From contig NC_064614.1 of the NCBI RefSeq assembly GCF_023898315.1, forward strand, positions 1,055,868,432-1,055,932,431: a DNA stretch of 64,000 nt, given 5' to 3'. Positions 19,567 to 30,939 of the stretch are shown here, piece by piece; positions within the stretch are counted from its first letter, which is position 1; each line of letters opens with the position of its first letter. The notes under the pieces were generated by a model. That model ran no database searches. It was given only the letters and a program-made list of their open reading frames with translations, and was not told the DNA's origin. This DNA is from Schistocerca nitens (Eukaryota > Arthropoda > Insecta > Orthoptera > Acrididae). Position numbers and translations under genes: made by a program.

Positions 19567-22500
19567 TTCCTTCTAACTTCTATCCAAGCATATCACCTGT
19601 TGTCTTACTCGGTTAACGATATGGTTATTTCTCTTTTGTTATAACTAAAGCCCTTTTGAATAATGTTGCTGGACATACTTAGAAATACAAATAAATACCT
19701 GCACTAAATCACTAACACTCTCATCAACAAGAACTTCTTAAATGTTTTTCAAGTCCTTCCGAGCATACAAAGGTTTTATTTTTGCTCAAGGAGTGGGATA
19801 TGACGGTAATAAAGTGGTTCACGTAACTTTACATTCATATGACATTTACACCCTTTTACAAGGCCCAGTCTCTCTTCAAAAACATTGATATAATTTAACA
19901 AAGCACTCGTAATGACTTCTCACTGTAGTTCACATAAATAAGTCGACTCCTACATCTTTATTTCATTTGTTATTTTATATAAATGGTACTGTCAGTCTCG
20001 GGTTTTCTGCACGCATAGTTCACGATTTTTTCTAAATACGGATTCCATTTGTATGTGCTGGCAGTAATTTCGATGGCCAAACCAAATTTTAATCATTTCG
20101 GAAACTACTTCCTTGCCATCAGTTATTAGCCTGCAAATACCCATTGGGAGATGAGTCATAGCATGCGTCTGACAGAAAAAATGGTTTCCCAGTATGCAGT
20201 CCACCACTAAAGAATTCACCAACTGGTAAGTGCCTAATATTGCTCCATTCCCTAACTTTAAGGGTAGGAGAACTTGTCGTACCATAGTTCGCACCTGGTG
20301 CCAATAGCACCCTGTAAACGACAATTAGTCAGCGGCAGGATGGGTACATCATTTTTTCCCATACATTCCACTATACAGTTCAGCAGTTGCTACACTTGCT
20401 GCAGTGCCCGTGTCTGCTGTAATTGTACCAAAAATATCACCTACATGAGCCCTTAAAACTGACTGCCACACTATTTTACGTAATTTTTACATTCACTGAT
20501 GTTGGCTTCTACGTCTTTTCTTGTGTTGAATCTTTTATCAAAACAGATGAGCTTGGTTTCTTGTATTTAATACCTGTCGCATTTATCGACTGTACGATTA
20601 GGTGTCAACGGGATCAGGTTCAGTTTTACTGCTGTGACGTTGACGTTTGATTCACGTGTGCATACCCATGCTCTCAACACTCATTCTCCTCCAGTTCTAA
20701 TTCACATTGTAATCCCATAATGTGTGTTGCCACTGTCTATTGTTGTCATGTTGCTCTGGACTGAATCTGTTGTCAAGTATTATTATTCCTACAATTGTTA
20801 ATGTTAACATTCCTATTGGAGCCCGCATGCTGTCGCTCATCCTGTCAGGCACTCGAATTTGTTGGAACTTATTTTCCATTATTATTATTCATATAAACTT
20901 TGCGGTAATTTCCTTTCTTTGAAAATTCGTTGGGATCTTCATGTATCAAGTCTGTTTTGCGGTATTAGATTATACTCGTATATTTTTTATGACGTTCCCC
21001 TTATCGGGGAAGTCCACTATATTATTAACATTCACACAACATTACACAGCGACACTGGGTTGTCCCAGTATCTTATTTTGTCTGGATGCTTCCCAAAGTA
21101 TTTCCATACACTTCCTTGATAGGACTAGAAAAGTTCTGGATTGAACACTTCCGTTCTCAACCTACCCACGTTTTACCAAGAAGCCTTTTCTAATTCATGA
21201 TAGGTACGACAGCACTCAGACGTTTCAGTTGCCTAAAAAGCTGCGTCACCCTGATCAACGCCAGTTGCAAATGGTCTTTTGAGTCTTGAACCGTGATCTA
21301 GGAATAAGACTTTGAAATGCATTTATGAAGACATCTCGGTGAACGGTAATTTTGTCATGCATCAGTACTTGAAACTGTTTATGCCTAACAAGCCCTTGTT
21401 CCATCATTAGACTCTTCTAGCATCGCTCAGCCCTCGTGTCATATGGGATATTATGCTGCGCATGAGCTGGGACTTCATATTGCATACGAGGCATTTTACT
21501 TTGTTTTCCATCATGAGTGAAGTCTTTTTCAGAGCCCTGATCACTGATTTTTTATCATGCACAAACTTAAACGAAGCTATTTTATCAGATTATTCTTTAC
21601 AAAATGCGACATACTTAGCTGATAACTCTGATATCTTAGCCTGAATCGCGTTCTGTTGTTGTAATAAACTCATCGACGATTAGATGGGCTGTTAAAAATA
21701 TGGCGTTAGTGTTAGAAAATGAATATGTGCATTTCAATATGTCTCTCTGATTGTACTTATTGTTATCCGAAATAACTTAGATAATTACGTACATCTATAC
21801 TGCCAGAGGCTAGGACGAGAATGGATAACGAAGTGACAAGAGAATGTAGCAAATCGGAAAAAAAACGTGAGGAATCAATATTGAAGCTTATACATTACGC
21901 AATTTTCCTTTTATCACCAGAGAAAATATTAATTGTTGACGTAAAATAAGTCACGAAAGAAAAAAGTGTCTCTAAGAATATGTTGGAAATCGTGGTACTA
22001 GGAAACTTGTTCGTAGAAACTATCGAAATATAGAACCAAAGTAATCATTGTTGTCTGCAAACATGATTGCATAAAATACTTACTTGGTGATTCATGAAAG
22101 AGGATATGGGGTTAAGAATCTTCACTGAAGATCTCATAATGTGCTGCGCATTCCATAGCAGCTGGTGAGGTTAAGTGTCAGTAGCTATTAGTACCTTTCG
22201 TAATACCGAATCTGCCCTTTGGTAAAGAAGTTTCACTGTACAGATTAACGTTGTCAGCCATATGGGAATAAAGCAAATTTATTCAAAGATTATCACTAGG
22301 CAGTAAAAGATCATACGCAATCCTTACTGCAACTGTTTGTTATGTTTCATTAGGGCATTTGTTATGTTATTTGTATTTCAACTTGTTATGCATGTTCGTA
22401 TGATCACTATTTCAATTATTTGTGTGTTATTACAGGATAAATTAGTTAAAACAAAATTCTTTGACGTAGCCTACTGTTATTGTCGAAAGGATAAAAACCT

Positions 22501-23754
22501 GTTATTTTTACCTCCTTTCTAGTTCTTCAACTTGAACTTTACCAAAATTAGCAAACCGCACTGGTATGATATTCCAGATAAAGTTATCATGGATAATTTT
22601 TTACCTGTTTACGTATCCACAGGAGAATGTTCCACTGTTTAACAACAATCCCAAATTATCTTGTACTGTAAGATTACCTGACATTAAAGGAATCTTTGAT
22701 TTATCATCCAGCTTTCAATATTTTAAAACTGTCCTTCGTATTCTATGTACTGTCTCGTAATTGATATATGTCAACTGGAATACCTATTGTACGTAAGTAA
22801 TGAATTAAATACTATATCCGTGAAAGTTGTAGTGGAGTGGGGCCCTTAATGTTTCTTCGACAAGCAATTTGGTATTTCTGAGTACAGCCGATGTACTGTA
22901 ACCAGATATAAAGTGCTGGGACACAGTAGCCAAACAAAATATAACTCGTTTTCTTCCAACGAGCGGAATAATCAAATTAATGTTAAAAAGCTCATCGTAT
23001 TAGATACATATTACTGAAAGAAGCTCACTCGTCTCCTTTGAGATTGACGTACATCGAAATTTACATGTGCAATCAATTGTAGCCAGTATATTATGGACAA
23101 TGAATTCAGAGGATGCTATAAATACGAACGTTAATTTATGATGAAAGGAACACGAAGAATGTGAAACACGTTCTTTAAACAAAAGTTAAGTTTCTAATGA
23201 ATGTGATACACGCAAATGGCGTCGATGCAGAATGGAAAGAATGGGAAAAATTGCGTCATAGCAGTGCTATGCTTGGTTCAGCAAGAGAAAATAAATTACG
23301 TAAAACTGTTAACGTAGCAGTCAAGGTTATTCGTGTAAACAATGTCAGCCGTGAGAGCGGTCCCGAATAAAAATTCTGAAATGTTGATGTAACTTCGTTT
23401 ACTCTCTGTGTATGTAACCTACAGCGTCTGTTTAGACAACAGCTAAATGTGATAACGCCTTTTCAATAGCTCTACGCAATGTTTACTTGCAGTCCATTAA
23501 TTTTCCGTAAACGTTACCTCAACTGATGCAGACTCTCATCTGTACTTGCGGCAGCAGTTCTCTTCTAATGACGTAGGCAACCATACAAATGTTCTCCAAC
23601 GGTCTACTACTGAACGTAGCACTGATCTACCTCAAGCGACGAACATGTCTCACTTGACACCCATATAAATTACAAATTTACTTATGTGCAAGTATTTCAG
23701 TCGAAAAGTCGGATATGGTTGTGATAATGCCACAGTATTTTAGCGGCAGAACTG
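19567..23754. other. Unassigned AT-rich sequence, about 4.2 kb
   Basis: Only short frames, none with a recognisable product. A weak retropepsin-like reading on the minus strand at 19,990-20,330 is described as a finding. There is no SINE head, no inverted repeat and no long tandem array that I can see. The last four bases (ACTG) are the target duplication of the LTR element that follows. Confidence 0.5.
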
Positions 23755-25274
23755 TGTAACGCCGGAAATGCATATCCTCCTATTTCCATCTATTGCACTG
23801 CAATTTTTTTTCCTTATTTTGTTACCTGAAGATATAACATTTCTGTGTCTTTATATATTGTAATTGTTTTACTATTTATATATAACGAATACATCGATAG
23901 GTCGTGTGAAGAACGAAAGTGTTTAGGATCTTTGGTAGGGTTAGCTCTGTCGCGTAGAGCGTGGGCAGAGCAGAGTAGAGTCTGGCTGGGGTAGGCGGTG
24001 AAGCAAGTGTGTTGTGTGACGCTCCCGCGAGTTGCCGCGCTTTCGGGGTTTGGCAGCATGTAATTGCGCTCGACTTGCTATGATAATTTCTGACACGGTG
24101 TCGCGGACGGGAAGCATTAGCTGGCGCACATCAAGAGCTCGTTTCGCCTGGTGACCGTGTCGAGAAGAAGGCGAGCCAGCATCCAGCTTCTGCAACAGGG
24201 ATGGCCGACAATGAGTGACTGTCGCCACCTCCTCGATCGACGACTTCAAACCTTCAATCAACCAACAAGGAAGACTGGAAGCACGTTAAGTTTTAGAACT
24301 GTATAGCAGATCTCAGCTTTTAAAATTGTTGCATCACAAAATTACAGCAACTTAGCAGGAACCTTTGTTGCTCATTGTCCCAATTGCATTACCAAGCAGG
24401 GTCCCCTCCTTTTCCGGAATGAACCCGAGTGCCGTTGAAATTCAAACGCCAGCATTAAAGTAATAGCATTCGATTTCACTGCTTTAATTTCAAAGTTCAG
24501 TTAAGGTATTCATAGCTGGCTACAATATTTAGATTACACAAGCACAAATTAAGAGTGTGAGTTGTGTTAGCATATTTTAGCTTACCTGTGACTGCAGCTC
24601 AGCTTGGTACGTACTAAATTTTACTATTGTTAATTGTTCAGAATCATTTAGTTCAAGTTCAAAGTTAAATCTCTTATTTCTAAATTGTGTGGATTCATCA
24701 AGTAGCTTTTGAAAAGATTGTTGAGGTAGCCCAAGACTAACCGTATTTTACTGAATTTCGATGTGCTTCAGAAACAAAGCTCACTATTAACTTCAGTCAC
24801 TGAATTAACTTTCAGTTTTCCGATTTTATTAATTCTTTTGTTAAATTAAGTCAGAGTGTAGCGAAATTTATTACTTCTGACAAACTTTCAGTTTTCACAC
24901 TACACGTGTCAACCTTCAGTTGCCACGCTTCTAGTGCTGATTATATGTGTAATAACCTTTCTTTTCCAGTTACTATAGTAATTGTCAATAGGACTGGCGA
25001 CCGTAATTTCCCCCAAATCTCAAATATCTAATTACCGCTAGTTAATTGCTAACGTAACGGCCGCACATTTACTTTCTTTATTAACTTTACCCCTTTTCAA
25101 AATTAATTTCCACCAGTTTCATTTGCATTTTTCCTTTCATTTAGATGTAACCCTTTCCTCCCTCTTTACCGACAGATTAACTTCGGTGAAGATTGCTTTT
25201 CCCAAATTTACATTAGGTCCACGCGGTTTAATTTTTCACTGTCATTAAGGTCGATAAGTGAGGGGGAGGTTACA
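23755..25274 (+). repeat. Left (5') LTR of outer element
   Basis: 1,520 bp, TGTAAC...GTTACA, matched across nearly its whole length by the right LTR. By eye there are about 35-40 substitutions plus one larger indel of about 120 bp near 23,880, where the right LTR carries a TA microsatellite and extra sequence. It would contain the element's promoter and polyadenylation signals. Confidence 0.95.
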
Positions 25275-25276
25275 CG

Positions 25277-25294
25277 TGGCGACCTGGTGACAGG
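25277..25294 (+). promoter_or_regulatory. Primer-binding site of outer element
   Basis: TGGCGACCTGGTGACAGG starts two bases after the LTR. TGG pairs with the CCA end of a tRNA primer; I recall similar PBS sequences in insect Gypsy elements that use an arginine tRNA, but the primer identity is not proven here. Confidence 0.8.
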
Positions 25295-25428
25295 ACAATC
25301 TTCAGATTTGAAGTTGTTCTGGACACGAATTTTGTATGGTGCAAATGTCGTAACAAAGTATTGGTTACGAACAGGTAGTTACGTCAGCGAGATTGAGTAG
25401 TGGGAGGAATCCTAATTAGATTTGAGAT

Positions 25429-27343
25429 TTGTTATTTATATTGAAAATTATTAAAATGAGTGAAAGCAACAATTACCAAAGTTTGGTAGACTTGGATACG
25501 GAACAATCGGTCGAACAGTGGGAAACGCGCACCGCTGTACCCATTGTTCAGGGGCAGGCGGCTAGCATGAAAGACGCGACCGCCGAAACGCAACAAAGAG
25601 CAGAAAAGGAATTCCAAACTTTAGAAAATGTTTCGGAATCGGAAGCGAAAATCAAATCTGTACCCCTTGATGACGAATACGGGGTAACATATAAAGAGGA
25701 ACCAGCTACGCAAGTAAAACCGGTAGTTTCCGGGAATTTAACTCAAATGGTTCAAATGGCTCTGAGCACTATGGGACTCAACTGCTGAGGTCATTAGTCC
25801 CCTAGAACTTAGAACTAGTTAAACCTAACTAACCTAAGGACATCACAAACATCCATGCCCGAGGCAGGATTCGAACCTGCGACCGTAGCGGTCCTGCGGT
25901 TCCGGACTGCAGCGCCTTTAACCGCACGGCCACTTCGGCCGGCGGAATTTAACTCATTTATTGAATGTTTTGATTAATGAAATCAAGAGTCAATCGGCAG
26001 AAATTAAAGCTCAGGCTGCCAAGCAAGAAGCTCAGGCTGCCAGGCAAGAAGCTCAGTCTGCCAAGCAAGAAGCTCAGTATGAAAAAATTGAACGGAAGCT
26101 AGACAGTCAGAACAAAGCTATTAATGTTGTTAACAACAATGTTGGAGCTGTTAACACAAAAGTTGATAAAATCAAAAAAGATATTGTTATGATTAATACC
26201 GAAATCGGTAATCTTAAACAGGAAATGATAGGAGTTCAGGCGGAAATTGCGAGCATAAATACTCATTTTAATTCCGAAATTAGCAGAATCGAGAAAAGTG
26301 TAGGAGAAGCTGTTTCTCTGATCACCGAGAATAAGGTGACCGAACAAATTCAATTAGTGAAAAAAGAGTATCAACAGAAGGTGGAAACTTTAAAGGCTTT
26401 AGTGTCCGAAGTAGATATTAAAGTGAGGAAGCAGGCTAATACCTGCGAAGAGAAAAAGAGGGAAGTGGAAACGCTTGCGACAACCACTTTCCAAGTAATT
26501 ACGAGAGTGTCGGAATTAGAAAAGAAACTTGACGAAAAACAGAGCTATGTGCCAATATGTGCACATAGTTCGGAATTGTTGAGGAAAGAGGAACGGTTCG
26601 ACCCATTCAAAAAAGGCGGTATACACGCGACGGATTTCATTAAAAATTGTGAAAGAGTTTTACCCAGATCATGGACTAATGAGAAAAAAATTAATGCGGT
26701 TACTGACGTGTTGGCTGGTGATGCCAAGCGTTGGGGCTTAAACCTCAACATTACTGACCTGACTTTTGACGAGTTTAAAAATTTGTTTCTGGCTGAATAC
26801 TGGTCAGAGCAAAAACTACAAAGTGTCTGGCGCGAATTTCTCGCATCGAGGCCTTTCGATGCGAATTCACGCGGCTCGATGAAGAAGTTTTGTGAGGGCT
26901 GGATCCGCAAGTTGGAATATTTGAGTGATCGCCACACGGAATCCGAAATAGTCTGGGAACTCTACAAGAAGCTTCCAGATGATACAATACGATACTTAGG
27001 AAGCAATTACAAGACAATCAATGATTTCCTGGAAAGAGTTGAGGACGAGGACAATTGGCGCAATAATCGCGACAGTGGTAGAGGCCGTGATAACAACAAC
27101 GGGTACCACAACAACTATAACCATGGGAATAATGCATATCGCAACCATGGCAGCAATAACAATAATGGTTCGGACCGTAATGACAATCGATACAATGCAA
27201 ATAATAACAGGAATGACGGAAACCAGTATCATACTAGCGTGAAACGGGCTTCGCAGAATAGTAATAACGCCAGAGGGTGTGACCAGCCGCCTCAGCAGTA
27301 TCCGGGGAGCGCATCTGCTGGGACGAGACAGGGAAACCGTTAG
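25429..27343 (+). pseudogene. Outer element gag, split by a SINE
   Basis: The structural protein that would form the particle. The first part runs from an ATG at 25,456 to 25,745; the second from 25,957 to the TAG at 27,341-27,343. A family A SINE plus one target-duplication copy (211 bp, one base more than a multiple of three) separates them, and the frames on the two sides differ by exactly that amount, so the break is due to the SINE alone. Visible: a heptad-like 7-residue repeat (AAKQEAQ type, three units at about 26,012-26,075) leading into a long coiled coil, a capsid-like region (FDPFKKGGIHATDFIKNCER, WELYKKLPDDTI), and an Asn/Arg/Gly-rich tail in place of a CCHC knuckle. The ORF scan start at 25,961 uses TTG and is not biological. 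Confidence 0.85.
25746..25943 (-). mobile_element. tRNA-derived SINE, family A, inside gag
   Basis: The 13-bp target GGAATTTAACTCA occurs at 25,733-25,745 and 25,944-25,956, fixing the ends. On the minus strand the head has GGCCGTGCGGTTAAAGGCGC and the box B type GGTTCGAATCC is intact, with the family tail at the other end. It inserted after the LTR element did. Confidence 0.96.
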
Positions 27344-27383
27344 CCGCGCCGGTGAGAAATTCCGTGTGGAATAATCAACGGCG
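27331..27383 (+). promoter_or_regulatory. -1 ribosomal frameshift signal (G GGA AAC plus hairpin)
   Basis: GGGAAAC at 27,331-27,337 is phased as G GGA AAC in the gag frame and sits one codon before the gag stop (27,341-27,343). Slipping back one base opens the next frame, which stays open to 28,380. Nine bases after the heptamer, CGCCG (27,347-27,351) can pair with CGGCG (27,379-27,383), enclosing a hairpin ATTCC-GTGT-GGAAT (27,359-27,372). Heptamer, spacer and structure match known retroviral frameshift sites. Function is inferred. Confidence 0.75.
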
Positions 27384-28380
27384 GGAGAGTGTGCCAGTGT
27401 TAAGAGAAAGGAGTGCGCCCACGAGTAGTAGATCAGCTGTAGACACGGCAGTAGAAAATACATTCACTGTCAGTGAGAAAAATTTAAGTAGTGTTCCGGA
27501 AATCGATTATAAAATGGCAGCTGTAACACCCACAGCGGAACTGGAGATTGAGTTTAAGAATGATTCGCAATTGTTGAGAGAAGATCAGATGTCGGATAAC
27601 AGGTCCGTCATCGAGCGAGGGGATGCAGAGAGGGATGAGGTCTGGTTAAGGCAGTTGGGTCGCTTATACGACGAACTAAGAGATTATAGGGGCCTCTACG
27701 GGAGAAGTGTTTATGGGGAGCGCGGGCAGGATTTGCCGCGTCTCGTCCCGCAGGAAGATAGTGTTTGTGAAGTGATAGAAAGTTCTGGCCCTAACCGGCA
27801 GACTTTACCAGAAATAGTTGATGTTAATGGGGAGCACGAGCAAGATTCGTCGTGTTTCGTCCCGCAGGAGTTGGATGTTGAAGTAGTAACGGGAAGTTCT
27901 GGCCCTGACCGGCAGACTGTACCGAAAATTATAGTGGTAGAAGTGGCCGACCCATCCGACGCAAAACTCCAGTTTAAACATTGCGAAGGTATTAAGGAGA
28001 AAGATTACGAGAATTTTATTGATAGCCGGACACGACTGGTAGAAAAGCACGTAGATTACAGCGTGTATGAGGTTAGAGCTGACGTTATACGGTCGGACGG
28101 TAGCAGTGTGGGCTGCGCAGATCCAGAGGAAGTAATTGCAGATACTACTGGGTACATTCCTCCAGGTAGATTGGCAGATGAGATCAATCTGACCAAAGAG
28201 GAATCAACGAAGGTGACAATTAGTGAATTGATAGCAAAGCAACACTCACTAGTTGACGAGTTACAGGAAAAGGTTTCGGTATTGGAGGCGAAGCTACAGA
28301 CTAAGCCTCAGGACAAACGTGTTGAAATTAAAACTGTATGTGAACAGAGGCTGAAAAAGCCGCCAGATAAGCCGGATTAG
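27337..28380 (+). CDS. Second frame between gag and protease, function unknown
   Basis: Open for about 347 codons in the -1 frame relative to gag, with no good ATG near its start (a GTG at 27,352), so it is probably made as a gag fusion by frameshifting. It has no aspartic-protease or polymerase motif. The first third is acidic and charged. A tandem duplication of about 36 residues follows: each half carries a QD(L/S)...(R/C)(L/F)VPQE block and an SSGP(N/D)RQT block (about 27,720-27,950). The end is a predicted coiled coil (VDELQEKVSVLEAKLQ). It may be a linker or a regulatory gag extension; I do not recognise a family. The following protease frame is again shifted by -1, but a TAA near 28,368 precedes the overlap. 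Confidence 0.55.
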   Translation, partial: PLAAPVRNSVWNNQRRESVPVLRERSAPTSSRSAVDTAVENTFTVSEKNLSSVPEIDYKMAAVTPTAELEIEFKNDSQLLREDQMSDNRSVIERGDAERDEVWLRQLGRLYDELRDYRGLYGRSVYGERGQDLPRLVPQEDSVCEVIESSGPNRQTLPEIVDVNGEHEQDSSCFVPQELDVEVVTGSSGPDRQTVPKIIVVEVADPSDAKLQFKHCEGIKEKDYENFIDSRTRLVEKHVDYSVYEVRADVIRSDGSSVGCADPEEVIADTTGYIPPGRLADEINLTKEESTKVTISELIAKQHSLVDELQEKVSVLEAKLQTKPQDKRVEIKTVCEQRLKKPPDKPD

Positions 28381-28433
28381 GCTCAAAGCCGGATGGTTTT
28401 TTCTGGAATGACCTGGATATAGACGAGGATTTA

Positions 28434-29099
28434 TTGTGGGAAAATAAAGAAACAGTCGAGGGCAAGTGTAGACAGATAGTAGTGTCTGTTAATATGCACG
28501 ACCTACAACTAAACGTGTTGATTGACACCGGTGCAGAATTTAGTGCTGTATCTGGGAAAATATTAGAGTTACTGAAAGACAGACCTGGTATCATAGTTAT
28601 GCCAGTAACAGGGGTGAAAATTATCGGTGCCACTGGGAAGGCCAGTAAACCGGTCACAAAACAGATTTTTGTCAACTTCGAGATATGTGGGGCCCGATTT
28701 GAACAAGAGTTTGTCGTTATGCCAGACTTAACTACGGAAGTAATCATCGGGTTAGATTGGCTATTAAAGTACCGTGCAGTGATTAATTGCGAAAGCAAAA
28801 CTTTGACATGTACGTCACAAGATAAAACAATAGTAGTTAGTTTTCACGAGGCAGGAGACGGCGTGCATAGGCAAAACCAGCCTATACACATTGTTAACTG
28901 GCTGGATACCATTGACATAAGCATGAATTTGAACTACTGTAACGTGAGGAATCTCAGCACTAACAATAGTGTAGAAAGTGACTTGGAAAGTATTGTAGAC
29001 GGTGTGTCAAACGTAACACACGAACAAAGACGAGGCCTGTATGAAGTGATAATGAAGAATAAGAGTGTATTTTCAGACAAACCGGGACTAGTGGAAGAG
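28434..29099 (+). pseudogene. Outer element retropepsin (protease) and start of pol
   Basis: The aspartic protease that would mature the polyprotein. The frame carries LNVLIDTGAEFSAVSGKI (DTGA catalytic block), then VKIIGATGKAS and VVMPDLTTEVIIGLDWLL (the ILG-type flap/hydrophobic block). It is about the usual 100-130 residues followed by a linker ending KSVFSDKPGL, normally just before reverse transcriptase. Instead of reverse transcriptase, an integrase tail follows in the same frame. The frame is open upstream only to about 28,371; the TTG at 28,434 is not a true start. Confidence 0.85.
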
Positions 29100-29227
29100 A
29101 TAATCAAATTCCCTCCACGGATTGACATTAGTATTGATGTGAAAAAAGATCGTTTGCGAGAAATAATGAAGCTAAAAGCCGATGCTCGCATACGTCGTCA
29201 TGACGCTAAAGCGCGTTTTGCTAAGTT
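29100..29227 (+). pseudogene. Integrase C-terminal piece fused to protease by deletion
   Basis: After the pre-RT linker the same frame reads IIKFPPRIDISIDVKKDRLR and LKADARIRRHDAKARFAKF, which lines up with the inner element's integrase end (LVNFPTSRRLRPHEIIDMAL, then KRAAERRRRQ). So reverse transcriptase, RNase H and the integrase core have been deleted in frame. The piece ends where the inner element's LTR begins at 29,228; the last residues of the open frame (VTSL) are LTR sequence. Confidence 0.75.
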
Positions 29228-30022
29228 TGTAACCTCCCTGTGAGAAATTTGTAATAAAAGTCAATGATAATAAAAATGATGTGTGCCAAATGTTGTCTTC
29301 CCACAAAAGTGAATAATAAAAATGAGTCAAGCGTAACCTCCTTGCAAAATTAAAGAATAATAATGGCCCAAATGTAAACTCCCCACAAAATTGATAAATG
29401 CAAATTGACCAAAAACCCACACAATAATATTAATTAGATAATGAACCATGAACTGAATGTAACATCCCAACACAAATAATTAAACCTGATAAATCTTATA
29501 AGGGCAGCAATGCTGACCTTCGACCCTGTGAAATAATTAAACCAAAAATTCTTACCTCATTAAAAACTTCATCTATATCTGCTCTTATTTTTCGGCACAG
29601 CTCCGTGCAATGCTGGCCCATATTTAATTTTGATTCTTGGAGGGAATGCATAGGAAATATTATTTAACTTGAAATGAATCTTTTGCATTAAAAAAGTTAC
29701 TTTATAGAAAAATTATTATTGGGGAATTTTTTGAACAAATTAATTACAATTAACATACGTTATTAACTGAGCGCAATGCTGCTTCATTACCTTCTACAAT
29801 AATACACATCGTCCACCACAATCCTGACCAGATTCTGAAGAACAGCACGCCGTCGACGCATGCCGACTCCCGCAGACTAGCACCGACTACTACACCAGAC
29901 TGCTACTACTCTCCAACTGACGACTCGCGCGGTCAAGCGCAGACTAGCAACGATAAATAACTCTCTGGTTAGAGATTCTGTCATGCCTCGCCATCGCTGG
30001 TAATGAATACATACGTGTTTCA
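29228..30022 (-). repeat. 3' LTR of inner element
   Basis: 795 bp. I count about 11 differences from the partner at 39,420-40,213, roughly 1.4 percent. Complete at both ends (TGTAACC...GTGTTTCA on the plus strand). Confidence 0.95.
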
Positions 30023-30056
30023 TAACCCTCCACTGGGGGGGGGGGGGGGGGGGGGC
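30023..30056 (-). promoter_or_regulatory. Polypurine tract of inner element with adjoining G/C run
   Basis: On the minus strand the bases just before the 3' LTR read AGTGGAGGGTTA, the expected position and composition of the plus-strand primer. Just upstream is a run of about 22 C (G on the plus strand, about 30,034-30,055), an odd homopolymer that may have grown by slippage. Confidence 0.6.
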
Positions 30057-30939
30057 AAAAATTTGGCAGCGATGGTGAGTCATTTGGACTTGCCATGAGC
30101 AACAAATCATTTCTTAACTAACTAACTTTACAATCACAGAATATACAGATACATAGGTGTAGAACATGAAGTAAATATAGTGCACATGCACTGAGTACAG
30201 AACATATCAGGTAATGACAAAATATATATACAATGAGTACAGAACATATCAGCAAATAAAAAAAAAATTATATGCAATGAGTAGAATTCATGTTAACAAA
30301 ATGACAAAAGTGCACCTGCACTGTAGTTCAGAACATATTTGCAAATCACAAGAATGTATAGGCCATAAACGCAAATCATGATAACAAAATGATTTTTTTC
30401 ACTATGTCACAAGAATTAGGATAGGAAAGGGAAGGATTGCGTCATGGTTGTAGCACTTTGGGTTGCACGTAGCTGCACTGAAAGTCCATATCTTTCTACA
30501 GGAAGCACAACACCAAGTGAGGCAATCTAAAGTTCTTTTCCCAGAAGTATTAATCAGCGTAGCCAAGACACTGAAATGCCGTAGTAACATTCCATGTTAT
30601 CCTTTTGGTAGTACATTAGGTACACCAAACAGTGGGACCATAATAGCATCTTCATCGCTCATGGTGGTGGACAGCATGTCGTGTCAACACCACGTTCTTG
30701 TCTGTTACAACAACGTAGAATTAGTGCAAAAACCAAATATAGTGCTCCATGATCATGAGGATATACAGGACAAACGGATATTGCAGTAATTCCAGGTAAT
30801 TAGGTTAGAAGGTGAAGGACATTAAGTCACATACTAGTCTTCATTGAGAATTGCACTAGTAATGGGTGGCACTCATTGCCCAGTTATTGAACATTTCTGT
30901 ACCATGTATGTAGTATTACAGAATAATGTTCATGAGTAT

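Noticed and set aside
20722..21144. Hydrophobic frames that could be membrane proteins
   Set aside because: AT-rich DNA gives Phe/Ile/Leu-rich chance translations; the frames overlap each other in different phases without any family match.
27018..27463. Minus-strand frames of 60-155 codons with Ile/Val-rich or Cys/His-rich sequence
   Set aside because: Shadows of the Asn/Arg/Gly-rich gag tail, whose AAT/AAC codons read as ATT/GTT on the other strand.
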